Part shown: in pieces, positions 27,634 to 37,833 of the stretch
How positions within the stretch are numbered: the first letter of the stretch is position 1
How the letters are laid out: each line of letters begins with the position of its first letter
Assembly (NCBI RefSeq): GCF_900217905.1
Contig: NZ_OBMO01000010.1
Span: 116,372-180,371, forward strand
DNA length: 64,000 bases
Direction of reading: 5' to 3'
Origin: Alloalcanivorax xenomutans
GTDB lineage: Bacteria; Pseudomonadota; Gammaproteobacteria; Pseudomonadales; Alcanivoracaceae
Notes under the pieces: model-generated
What the model was told of the DNA's origin: nothing
Database searches by the model: none
What the model saw: only the letters and a program-made list of their open reading frames with translations
Translations under genes and position numbers: made by a program

Positions 27634-28803
27634 TTACCGCGACAACGCCACCGGAACGATCCGGTTGTCGATGAACCGGGCCCAGACGTAGTCATCAGCG
27701 CTCAAGGCATCGTGCACTTCAGGGGAGAAAGGTTGCTGGTAGTTCTTGATCAGGCCTTGGTACTGCTTGATCTTGAAGAAACCTTCCCGGATCGCTTCCC
27801 CTTCGGTGGAACCGGCCTCATTGATGGCCAGAGCGGCCAGATGCAGGGCGTCGTAGGCATTGGCCACCCCCACCGCCGGAGTAATGTCTTCCGGACCACT
27901 GATATCCGGATACTTCGCTTTCAGAGCGGCGATGACTTTTTCTCCCACTGGGGATTGCTCGCCGAAGAAACTGTAGGTCTGGATGAAATGCACTTCCTCT
28001 GAACCCGGCCCCGCCAGTTCGGTGAAGCGGCCACCGGCGGGCCCCCAGTGAGACACCACCGGCACTTCCCAGCCCATGCGGCGCAGGGATTTCACCACCT
28101 GAGCGGAAGGTCCGACGTTGCCGACCAGGCAGATGGTATCGACACCGGCGTCACGCAAACGGGTCAGCTGTGGCACCAGATCCACTTGATCGCCATCGAA
28201 TTTCTCGCTGGCCGCCGGTTCCAGACCTTTATCCTTGAGCGCGGCCACCAGCCCTTTTTGATTGGACTCTCCCCAGGGATTGTTCACCATCATCAGGCCG
28301 AATTTCCGCGCGCCGAAATTTTTCTGCGCGTACTCCACCATGGCGATGTCAACGATCTCGTCCATCGCCGAAACCCGGAACACAAAATTGGGATTCGCAC
28401 CGTTTTTGGTGATAGGCGTACCCGCGGCCCAGGGTCCCACAAAGGGCATTTTGGCCTGGTTGACCAAAGGCACGATGGCCATGGATACCGGGGTGTCCAG
28501 GCCACCGAACAAGACCGCCACCTTCTCCTTATGAATCAGTTCACGCGCCGCCACCACGCCTTTGGCGGGATTGGCCTCATCATCCCGGCGCACCAACATC
28601 AACGGTCGGCCATCGAGCACACCACCGGCGGCATTGATCTCATCAATCGCCACCTGCAAACCACGGGTGATCGATTCACCGGCCTGGGCGGACTGTCCGG
28701 ACAAAGCGGTGATCAACCCGATCTTTACCGGCTCACTCGCCAAAGTACCACCGGCCATCAGGCACAGTACCAATGCGGCCCATTTCTTTACTGCACGAAG
28801 CAT
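27634..28803 (-). CDS. ABC transporter substrate-binding protein, branched-chain type
   Basis: A 389-residue periplasmic type I binding protein with signal peptide (VKKWAALVLCLMAGGTLASE). The mature start VKIGLITALSGQSAQAGES and the segment GAGSEEV/AVGVANAYDALHLAALA are typical of the LivJ/amide-binding group. The ATG at 28803 follows AGGGGGAAG. It is the first gene of the livH-livMGF operon and faces the NTF2-like gene across a 258-bp region with a long inverted repeat. Confidence 0.93.
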   Translation of the reverse strand: MLRAVKKWAALVLCLMAGGTLASEPVKIGLITALSGQSAQAGESITRGLQVAIDEINAAGGVLDGRPLMLVRRDDEANPAKGVVAARELIHKEKVAVLFGGLDTPVSMAIVPLVNQAKMPFVGPWAAGTPITKNGANPNFVFRVSAMDEIVDIAMVEYAQKNFGARKFGLMMVNNPWGESNQKGLVAALKDKGLEPAASEKFDGDQVDLVPQLTRLRDAGVDTICLVGNVGPSAQVVKSLRRMGWEVPVVSHWGPAGGRFTELAGPGSEEVHFIQTYSFFGEQSPVGEKVIAALKAKYPDISGPEDITPAVGVANAYDALHLAALAINEAGSTEGEAIREGFFKIKQYQGLIKNYQQPFSPEVHDALSADDYVWARFIDNRIVPVALSR

Positions 28804-28860
28804 GGCTTCCCCCTTTTGCTGAGTTAGGGCTGTTCCGCCCGACACCGGTAACAACGCAAA

Positions 28861-28949
28861 GGGCATGCCATTTTACTCGCCGCTCAGGTTGGGCATGCAT
28901 ATTGCTTTATTTTTTGTCGTCACCTAAGTCATTAATTGACGACAAAAAA
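28861..28949. promoter_or_regulatory. Shared control region: 12-bp inverted repeat and direct repeat
   Basis: TTTTTTGTCGTC (28910-28921) and GACGACAAAAAA (28938-28949) form perfect 12-bp arms separated by 16 bp. GGGCATGC is repeated at 28861 and 28891, 30 bp apart. The region separates the Liv operon from the NTF2-deacetylase-GntR operon. FCD-type GntR proteins often bind TTGTC-type dyads, so the encoded GntR protein is the candidate ligand. Confidence 0.6.
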
Positions 28950-29061
28950 CAAGGAAGAATGGCGACGATACATGAGGCCCGAAGCGGCCGACATCGTGTC
29001 ATTCAAGCCGTCGAATTACCGCTGAACACAGGCCATGCCTGCGCAAAAAGAGGGAGAAAAT

Positions 29062-29505
29062 ATGACCGACGCACCAAACTGGGACAAAGAGATTCAGCAT
29101 CTCGATCTTTCCGATCCTGCCGGGCTCGTGGACGCCTACCTGATTATCCTGATGAAACCGGATCCGGACAGCGCCCGACGCTTCGTTTCCCCGGAACTGA
29201 GCATTCGCTTCACCGGCAACCGCCCGATGACCGACCCAATGGACACCACCGCCTTCAACAAAGGACGTTATGCCTGGGTAAAAAAACGCTTTGAAGCCAC
29301 CGAGGTGATGAGCGGCGGTACGTTACAGTACGCGGTGGTTTACAACCGGGGCACGCTCTATGGGGAATGGCCGGATGGCACCCCGTTCGAAAATAATCGC
29401 TACGTGGACCGGTATGTGATTCGCGATGGGCTGATTACCGAGATGGATGTCTGGAACGACAGCGCCGAATGGCTGCTGGTACGTGCCGGCCTGGCGGAAC
29501 TTTAG
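29062..29505 (+). CDS. NTF2-like (SnoaL-type) protein
   Basis: A 147-residue protein starting at 29062 after GGGAGAAAAT. The profile is alpha+beta, with DLSDPAGLVDAYLIILMK early and RYVDRYVIRDGLITEMDVWND at the end; the latter is typical of NTF2/SnoaL-fold strands. Small NTF2-like proteins occur in purine and s-triazine degradation clusters (HpxZ, AtzH), a possible parallel. It is 14 bp upstream of the deacetylase gene. Catalytic residues cannot be assigned. Confidence 0.75.
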   Translation: MTDAPNWDKEIQHLDLSDPAGLVDAYLIILMKPDPDSARRFVSPELSIRFTGNRPMTDPMDTTAFNKGRYAWVKKRFEATEVMSGGTLQYAVVYNRGTLYGEWPDGTPFENNRYVDRYVIRDGLITEMDVWNDSAEWLLVRAGLAEL

Positions 29506-29519
29506 AACGGGACACCACC

Positions 29520-30443
29520 ATGGATTCTGTCTTCGCTCCGCTGTCCCACCATGGTCGCTTTCCTTATTCGGCCATCACCCAACGCTGTGATTTCCACTGG
29601 CCCGGAGGAAAACGGCTGGCCGTGTACATCGGGTTCAATGTCGAGCATTTCGCTTTCGGAGAAGGGCTCGGCGCCAAACTCGGGGCAGCTTTCAACGAGC
29701 CGGACGTGCTCAACTACTCCTGGCGCGAGTACGGCAACCGGGTGGGTGCCTGGCGCTGCCTGGAACTGTTCGATCAGTTGGAAATGCCCACCGGCCTGAT
29801 CGCCAACACTGCCCTGTACGATCATTGCCCCGAGCTGCTGCAGGCTTTCCAGCGTCGGGGCGATGAGGTCATCGCCCACGGCCACAGTAACGCCTATCAC
29901 CAAGGCACCTTGAATGAACAGCAGGAAGCGGCACTGTTGTTGCATTGTCGGCGGCGCATCGGGAAAGAATCCGGCCAGCTCCCCACTGGCTGGCTGTCGC
30001 CGTGGATCGGGGAGTCGCATCTAACGCCGGATCTGTTGAGGGAAACCGGGTACCGCTACACCCTGAATTGGAGTCACGATGATCAGCCCGTGGCGATGCG
30101 CACCCGTAACGGCGGGCGCCTTTGGGCGGTGCCGTATCCGCAAGAGGTCAATGACATTCCAATGATCATCGCCCGCAAACTGGACGGCAGCGCGTTCGCT
30201 CAAATGATCATCGACCAGTTCGACGAGATGCTTCGGCAGTCCGGCCATCAACCACTGGTAATGGGTATCGCACTGCACCCTTATTTGGTCGGGCAGCCCT
30301 ACCGACTGCGCCATCTGCGCCGGGCCCTGGAACATATACAGTGCCATCGCGAGGCGATCTGGATGACCACGCCGGGGCGAATCTGCGATCATATGGACAC
30401 GATCATGCCCCCGGACCAGGAAAGGGATCAGGAAAGGGAATGA
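29520..30443 (+). CDS. Polysaccharide deacetylase-fold protein, PuuE/cyclic imide hydrolase-like
   Basis: A 307-residue NodB-fold protein resembling metal-independent allantoinase PuuE and cyclic imide hydrolases rather than sugar deacetylases. RLAVYIGFNVEHFAFGEG replaces the usual TFDDG motif, and the HGHSNAYHQGTL segment lies about residues 119-130. The ATG at 29520 follows GGGACACC. The next gene overlaps by 4 bp (ATGA). A substrate such as allantoin, hydantoin or cyclic imide is inference from family and context. Confidence 0.8.
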   Translation: MDSVFAPLSHHGRFPYSAITQRCDFHWPGGKRLAVYIGFNVEHFAFGEGLGAKLGAAFNEPDVLNYSWREYGNRVGAWRCLELFDQLEMPTGLIANTALYDHCPELLQAFQRRGDEVIAHGHSNAYHQGTLNEQQEAALLLHCRRRIGKESGQLPTGWLSPWIGESHLTPDLLRETGYRYTLNWSHDDQPVAMRTRNGGRLWAVPYPQEVNDIPMIIARKLDGSAFAQMIIDQFDEMLRQSGHQPLVMGIALHPYLVGQPYRLRHLRRALEHIQCHREAIWMTTPGRICDHMDTIMPPDQERDQERE

Positions 30444-31207
30444 GTTCGACCTCCACCAAATCAAACGGCCGCGGGCGTCCCAAGGTACGGCCGCCGGTAC
30501 TCGGTGACCGCAAGCCAACGGCTCGGGCCTCCGCGGCGGAAAAGGAACAGGACATCTACGACGCCATCGTCGCCAGTGTCATGGGGCAAAGATTGAAACC
30601 CGGCACCAAGCTGCCGGAACTGGCACTGTGCGAACTATTCGGAGTCGGCCGGTCACTGGTGCAGAAGGTACTGCAAAGGCTGGCCCACGACCACGTGGTA
30701 CAGCTTCGCCCCAATCGTGGCGCCATTGTTGCCATGCCGTCACCGGAAGAAGTAGGCCAGTTGTTCGAGGCCCGCCGTGCCCTGGAAGCCTCGGTGCTAC
30801 CATTAGTGGCTGAGCGCGCGACCCGTACCGACTATGCCTCTCTGCGGCGGCAACTGCGTGAAGAGCACAAGGCCATGCATCGTTACGCACAGACCCAATG
30901 GGCGGGTCTTGCCAGTGCCTTCCATCTACGCCTGGGGGAACTGTCCGGCAACCCGATCCTCTATCGCTATCTCTCGGAGATCATTTCCCGCTGTTCGCTG
31001 GTGGTGGCGTTATTTCAGCCTCCGGGCAACGCCACCTGCGAGCATGAGGAGCATGTGCGGGTAGTGGATTACCTGGAACAGGGCAATGTCCGCGCCGCAC
31101 AAAGGGAAATGAAGCGACATCTCATCGATCTGGAACACCATATTCGTCTGGTGGAAGAAAGCACGGATCAGAGTCTGGCGGACATACTCGGCCTGGCCAC
31201 GGAGTAA
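30440..31207 (+). CDS. GntR family (FCD-type) transcriptional regulator
   Basis: A 255-residue regulator with an unusually basic tail before the HTH (GRGRPKVRPPVLGDRKPTAR). The winged helix (ELALCELFGVGRSLVQKVLQ) is followed by an all-helical FCD ligand domain (FEARRALEASVLPLVAERA, FHLRLGELSGNPILYRYLSE, with metal-type His/Asp positions). It overlaps the deacetylase gene by 4 bp, is translationally coupled, and probably controls both divergent operons through the 28910-28949 dyad. Confidence 0.92.
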   Translation: MSSTSTKSNGRGRPKVRPPVLGDRKPTARASAAEKEQDIYDAIVASVMGQRLKPGTKLPELALCELFGVGRSLVQKVLQRLAHDHVVQLRPNRGAIVAMPSPEEVGQLFEARRALEASVLPLVAERATRTDYASLRRQLREEHKAMHRYAQTQWAGLASAFHLRLGELSGNPILYRYLSEIISRCSLVVALFQPPGNATCEHEEHVRVVDYLEQGNVRAAQREMKRHLIDLEHHIRLVEESTDQSLADILGLATE

Positions 31208-31277
31208 TCCTCCTTCACATACCTTGTCGCTACGCCGGGAGCTTTCTACACTGGGGCCCTTTTATGGGTAGGCCTCA

Positions 31278-31829
31278 ATGACCAACAAGTTAATCATTCT
31301 CGACCGGGACGGCGTTATCAATGAAGATTCCGACGCCTACATCAAAGCTCCCGGAGAGTGGATTCCGATCGCCGGCAGTGCCGAGGCCATTGCTCGTCTG
31401 AATCGCGCCGGCTATCGCGTGGTGGTCGCCACCAACCAATCCGGGGTAGCGCGAGGCTATTACGATTTGATCACCCTGGAGGCCATTCATCAGCGCATGA
31501 CGGCCTATCTGGCCGGCCTCGGCGCCCATTTGGACGGCATCTACTTTTGTCCCCATGGTCCCAATGACGGCTGCGATTGCCGCAAGCCGCTTCCCGGCCT
31601 GATCGACCAAATTGTTGCCGATTATGGCGATGTCACCTCGGTGCCTCTGGTCGGTGATAGCCTTAGGGACCTGCAGGCCGGAGTGACCCGTGGCTGCCAA
31701 CCGGTACTGGTGCTCACCGGCAAGGGGCGCAGCACCCAGACAAAAGGCCTGCCTCCAGAGCTGGGCAAGGTGGAGGTTTACGACTCACTGGCCCACTTCG
31801 TCGACCATTTTCTCAAGGACACCGAATGA
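31278..31829 (+). CDS. gmhB: D-glycero-beta-D-manno-heptose 1,7-bisphosphate 7-phosphatase
   Basis: A 183-residue HAD phosphatase for the ADP-heptose branch of LPS core synthesis. The nucleophile motif is LDRDGVIN (residues 7-14). A zinc loop is formed by CPHGPNDGCDCRKP, and GDSLRDLQAG is the last HAD motif. Length matches the family (about 190). It overlaps the acyltransferase gene by 4 bp and is coupled to it. Confidence 0.94.
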   Translation: MTNKLIILDRDGVINEDSDAYIKAPGEWIPIAGSAEAIARLNRAGYRVVVATNQSGVARGYYDLITLEAIHQRMTAYLAGLGAHLDGIYFCPHGPNDGCDCRKPLPGLIDQIVADYGDVTSVPLVGDSLRDLQAGVTRGCQPVLVLTGKGRSTQTKGLPPELGKVEVYDSLAHFVDHFLKDTE

Positions 31830-32587
31830 GCGGATTTCCGCGTAATGCCCGGGTAACCTGGAATATCCGGGTACGCAGCTTGTTGTTTTTCCTGCTCTAT
31901 AACCTCGCCGGTATTATTCACAGCGTTATCTGTGTATTGATCGGCCCGTTCCTGTCTTTCAAGAAAAGGCATGTCCTAGTTAACCTCTGGACCCGATTCG
32001 CCATGTGGCTGCTGCAGTGGCTCAACGGCGTACGCTTCAAGGTTGAGGGACGGGAGCATCTGCAAGGCCAGGCAGCGGTAATTATCAGCAACCACCAGAG
32101 CAGCTGGGAAACGTTTTACCTGCAACTGTTGGTGGGGCCCCAGGCCACGGTATTGAAAAGAGAGCTGCTGTGGCTTCCCTTTTTTGGCTGGGCTTTGGCA
32201 TTGCTAAAACCCATCAAAATAGATCGGGGAAAGGGCAGGGCGGCTCTGAAGGCGGTCGTGCAACAAGGAGAAGACCGTCTGCACTCCAACATACCGGTGG
32301 TTATTTATCCCGAGGGGTCACGGCAGCCACCGGGACGGATCGGACATTTCAATAGTGGCGGCGCTCTTTTGGCCAGCCGCTCAGGTTTTCCGGTGATCGC
32401 GATCAGCCATAATAGCGGTGATTGCTGGCCGGCCCGCTCCTGGCTGCGTTTACCCGGCACTATTACTCTGCGAGTGAGTCCGCCAATGGATACTCGCAAT
32501 AAAGACGCTAAAACCGTTACCCGGGAGGTAAAACACTGGATTGTGACGAATTACCCGGGAGAATTGGACAAAATGGATAACGATTAA
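31826..32587 (+). CDS. 1-acyl-sn-glycerol-3-phosphate acyltransferase (PlsC-like)
   Basis: A 253-residue membrane-associated acyltransferase. An N-terminal hydrophobic segment (SLLFFLLYNLAGIIHSVICV) precedes the HxxxxD motif in ISNHQSSWETFYL; here the family D is replaced by E (NHQSSWE). A YPEGSRQPPG block corresponds to the substrate-binding motif. Placement after gmhB matches many gammaproteobacteria. The product is probably phosphatidic acid. The HxxxxE variant is seen in other PlsC relatives, so activity is still likely. Confidence 0.9.
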   Translation: MSGFPRNARVTWNIRVRSLLFFLLYNLAGIIHSVICVLIGPFLSFKKRHVLVNLWTRFAMWLLQWLNGVRFKVEGREHLQGQAAVIISNHQSSWETFYLQLLVGPQATVLKRELLWLPFFGWALALLKPIKIDRGKGRAALKAVVQQGEDRLHSNIPVVIYPEGSRQPPGRIGHFNSGGALLASRSGFPVIAISHNSGDCWPARSWLRLPGTITLRVSPPMDTRNKDAKTVTREVKHWIVTNYPGELDKMDND

Positions 32588-32654
32588 TTGCGTTTCAATT
32601 GTAGAGTATTTAAAGTCCTGGCTGAGCTGATTTAACCAAGAAGGAACGCCAAGA

Positions 32655-33020
32655 ATGACTATTAATATCGACGACCTTTCCGTCGCTGAATTGGAAAAGC
32701 TGATCAAGCAGGCGGAAAGAAAACTGGAAAAGAAACGCCGGGAAGCGGTGAAAAACGCTCAGGCGGAAATCGAGAAGATCGCCAAGGATCTCGGCGTTTC
32801 CGTTGAAGATCTTCTCGACGAGAAAACCACTGGTCGCAAGAAGGCCGCTCGCAAGACGACCACCCGCAAGAAAACCAAGGCGGCCGTTCGTAAGCCAGCC
32901 AAGATCAAATACCGTAACCCGGCGGACAGCTCTCAGACCTGGACTGGCCGCGGCAAGCGGCCTGTATGGCTACGAGAGGCGTTGGAAAAAGGCGGCAAGC
33001 TGGAAGACTACGAAGTCTGA
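32655..33020 (+). CDS. H-NS family nucleoid-associated protein
   Basis: A 121-residue protein. The first 55 residues are a charged helical region (LSVAELEKLIKQAERKLEKK). A Lys/Arg/Thr-rich linker follows (KTTTRKKTKAAVRK). The C-terminal DNA-binding motif is SSQTWTGRGKRPVWL with the R-G-R core. H-NS proteins silence AT-rich DNA. The linker is more basic than that of E. coli H-NS and resembles Bordetella BpH3 and Xanthomonas types. It is followed by a strong terminator. Confidence 0.92.
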   Translation: MTINIDDLSVAELEKLIKQAERKLEKKRREAVKNAQAEIEKIAKDLGVSVEDLLDEKTTGRKKAARKTTTRKKTKAAVRKPAKIKYRNPADSSQTWTGRGKRPVWLREALEKGGKLEDYEV

Positions 33021-33051
33021 TTTATCACCAGCAGGCACCTTCTGACACGGC

Positions 33052-33077
33052 AAGGGCTCCCATTGGGAGCCCTTTTC
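33052..33077 (+). terminator. Rho-independent terminator after the H-NS gene
   Basis: AAGGGCTCCC, loop ATT, GGGAGCCCTT, then a short T-run (TTTTC). A 10-bp perfect stem 32 bp after the stop at 33020. The mirror A-run (CAA) is weak, so it serves mainly the plus strand, and perhaps gyrB from the other side. Confidence 0.85.
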
Positions 33078-33115
33078 GTTGCTGTACACGAACGAGGGGG
33101 CATCAGCCCCGCTGG

Positions 33116-35539
<2,424 letters not shown>

Positions 35540-36643
35540 TTACGAGTCGTTCGATATCCGCTGAATCCGTCCATGTTCCACGTGGAACATTCGGGCGGCA
35601 GCACCGCTGTTTTCAACGGTGGCGCGCCCTAAATGGTCCGCGTCCACCGCCGTGATCAATGTCTGATGGTTCCCCATGGTCAAAAAGCGCAACAGGGTGT
35701 CCCTATGAGTCTGATCCAGCTCAGAGCCCAGATCATCCACAAGCAGAGTGCAGACCTTGTTTGCTTCAGAGATCATGGGGAGCTGAGAGAGTACCAGGGC
35801 ATAAGACAAAATTTTTGCCTGCCCACGGGAGACACGATCCCGGGCCACCACACCATCTTTCGTGATTCTGACATCCGCCCGATGGAAGCCCGCATGGGTA
35901 AAACCTCGACGTCGGTCTTCTTCCTCGGTCCGAATCAGCGCCTGGAGATAATCTTCACCAGGGCGCAAACCAGTATGCAGCTCCAAATTAACTTTGAGAT
36001 CAGGAGATAACTTCTCCAGAATCTTTCGCCACTCTGCTTTCAGCCGAGCCAGATACGGTCTGCGCAACCCTTCAATAGTAGCAGAACTGGCTGCCAGTTT
36101 CTGGTCCCAATAGCGCAGCTCCCTTTGCGACGCCTGTCCTGTCCTAAGTAACGCATTGCGTTGCCTGAGTAAGGCATTCGCTTCTTTCCAGGCCGCGAGA
36201 AAAGAATGTTCCACGTGGAACATTCCCCAATCCAGAAAACGCCGGCGGACAGAAGAGGCGCCAAATATCAAATCCACGGACTGAGGGTGTAATGCCAGAA
36301 CAGGAAGCAGGGTAGCTACATCACTCAAGGCGGAGGGTGTCTGGCCGTTGAGCTTTAAGGACTCAATGCCGGATAAGGCTCTTCTGACCCCCAATCTATC
36401 CTGCTTTCCAGATGGCTGATCAATCACAGCGAACAAGGTAGCCGCGGGCGCACCATCCCGAACCAGACGAGACAGTCTCCCCCCACGAAAAGACCGCCCC
36501 CCACTACCGATAAAATAGATGGCTTCCAGCAGGCTGGTCTTGCCGCTACCATTGGCGCCCAAAATGAGATTCAGCCCTGGAGAGGGCAAAAAATCCGCCT
36601 GATGATAATTTCGAAAGTCTGAGAGACGAAGTTCGGTGAGCAT
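35540..36643 (-). CDS. recF: DNA replication and repair protein RecF
   Basis: A 367-residue ATPase that loads RecA at gaps. Walker A is GANGSGKTSLLEA (about residues 30-42) and the signature is VSRGQAKILSYAL. Two perfect parS palindromes lie within the coding sequence, each encoding the hexapeptide MFHVEH: at 36206-36223 and near the 3' end at 35573-35590. The second one lies in the last 20 codons, where RecF is poorly conserved. The first lies in an inter-motif loop. Confidence 0.98.
   Translation of the reverse strand: MLTELRLSDFRNYHQADFLPSPGLNLILGANGSGKTSLLEAIYFIGSGGRSFRGGRLSRLVRDGAPAATLFAVIDQPSGKQDRLGVRRALSGIESLKLNGQTPSALSDVATLLPVLALHPQSVDLIFGASSVRRRFLDWGMFHVEHSFLAAWKEANALLRQRNALLRTGQASQRELRYWDQKLAASSATIEGLRRPYLARLKAEWRKILEKLSPDLKVNLELHTGLRPGEDYLQALIRTEEEDRRRGFTHAGFHRADVRITKDGVVARDRVSRGQAKILSYALVLSQLPMISEANKVCTLLVDDLGSELDQTHRDTLLRFLTMGNHQTLITAVDADHLGRATVENSGAAARMFHVEHGRIQRISNDS
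35574..35589. promoter_or_regulatory. parS: parS centromere site (recF 3' end)
   Basis: TGTTCCACGTGGAACA, a perfect 16-bp palindrome identical to the consensus of Pseudomonas-type parS, the binding site of the ParB partition protein. It is inside recF, 60 bp from the gyrB start. Confidence 0.9.
36207..36222. promoter_or_regulatory. parS: parS centromere site (recF middle)
   Basis: The same perfect 16-mer TGTTCCACGTGGAACA, here extended to a 20-bp palindrome by AAT/ATT at the ends (36205-36224). It lies 633 bp from the other site, inside recF. ParB and ParA are not encoded in the window. Confidence 0.9.
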
Positions 36644-36660
36644 AAGGGGGAGGGGGAAGG

Positions 36661-36683
36661 GGGCCTCGACGTGCTCGAGGCCC
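36661..36683 (-). terminator. Hairpin in the dnaN-recF gap
   Basis: GGGCCTCGA (36661-36669), loop CGTGC, TCGAGGCCC (36675-36683): a 9-bp stem in the 51-bp gap. No T-run follows on the minus strand, so it may attenuate or process the transcript rather than end it. Confidence 0.5.
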
Positions 36684-36694
36684 TGCTGCCGGCG

Positions 36695-37795
36695 TCAGAG
36701 GCGCATCGGCATGACGACGTATACCGCCGCTTTATCTTCCGGATCGGTAATCAAGGCACTGCTATTGCTGTCTCCCAGCTCAAGATCCGCCTGAGGACCA
36801 TTCAGAGTGGTCAACACATCCAGCAGATAGCTGACATTAAAACCGATCTCCAATGGGGAGCCATTGAAATCAACGGACACTTCCTCTTCCGCTTCTTCCT
36901 GCTCCGGGTTGTTCGCTACCACCCTCAAACTCCCCTCGGACAATTGCACCCGAACCCCACGATATTTTTCATTGGAGAGAATCGCCACACGGGCCAGGGC
37001 CTGCCGCAGAGTTTCGCGATCCGCGAGAATCCGGCGTTGACCGTCTTTCGGGATGACCCGCTCGTATTCAGGGAACTTACCGTCCACCAATTTGGACGTG
37101 AAAGTGATTGCGCCAGCGACAATACGAACATGATTGCGCCCGAGGGTCAGGCGCACCATCTCGCCAGCATCCGCCAGAATACGAGACAACTCCATAACCC
37201 CTTTACGCGGCAGAATCACGGAGGCTTCCTGATCCGGCCCCTCCAGCTCCGCGTCGCATAAGGCCAGACGATGGCCGTCGGTGGCTACCGCACGCAGTGC
37301 TCCTGGGCGCAACTCGAACAGCATACCATTCAGGTAATAACGCACATCCTGCTGTGCCATGGAAAAGGCGGTACGATCAATTAAGCCGCGCAAAACACCC
37401 GGCGCGATATCAAATCCGGACGCGGCCTTATCCTCTTCCTGACTGGGAAACTCGGAGGCGGGCAAAGTAGACAGAGAAAACCGGCTACGGCCGGATTTCA
37501 CCAGCATTCGTTCGCCATCCACCTCAAAACGAATCTCCGCCTCCGCCGGCAAACTCTTGACAATATCAACCAATTTGCGAGCTGGGACCGTAGTCTCGCC
37601 GCCCTGGTTTTCCCCCTCCAGCGGCAGGCGAGCCACCAGCTCCAATTCCAGGTCGGTGCCCGTCAGCGCCAGCCAGCCATCGCTGACTTCCACCAGCACA
37701 TTGGACAGCACGGGCAGCGTCTGCCGCTTCTCAACTACCGCCGCTACCTGCTGCAGCGGCTTAAGCACCTGTTCACGGTTGATCGAAAATTTCAT
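36695..37795 (-). CDS. dnaN: DNA polymerase III beta subunit (sliding clamp)
   Basis: A 366-residue ring-forming clamp. MKFSINREQVLKPLQQVAAVVEK is the conserved start (written in part). The C-terminus ends KAAVYVVMPMRL, the typical PMRL ending. Length matches E. coli (366). It follows dnaA by 38 bp in the same direction. Confidence 0.99.
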   Translation of the reverse strand: MKFSINREQVLKPLQQVAAVVEKRQTLPVLSNVLVEVSDGWLALTGTDLELELVARLPLEGENQGGETTVPARKLVDIVKSLPAEAEIRFEVDGERMLVKSGRSRFSLSTLPASEFPSQEEDKAASGFDIAPGVLRGLIDRTAFSMAQQDVRYYLNGMLFELRPGALRAVATDGHRLALCDAELEGPDQEASVILPRKGVMELSRILADAGEMVRLTLGRNHVRIVAGAITFTSKLVDGKFPEYERVIPKDGQRRILADRETLRQALARVAILSNEKYRGVRVQLSEGSLRVVANNPEQEEAEEEVSVDFNGSPLEIGFNVSYLLDVLTTLNGPQADLELGDSNSSALITDPEDKAAVYVVMPMRL

Positions 37796-37833
37796 GTCCC
37801 TTTCCCGTCATCGATGAGCCGACCCCAGCGCCG

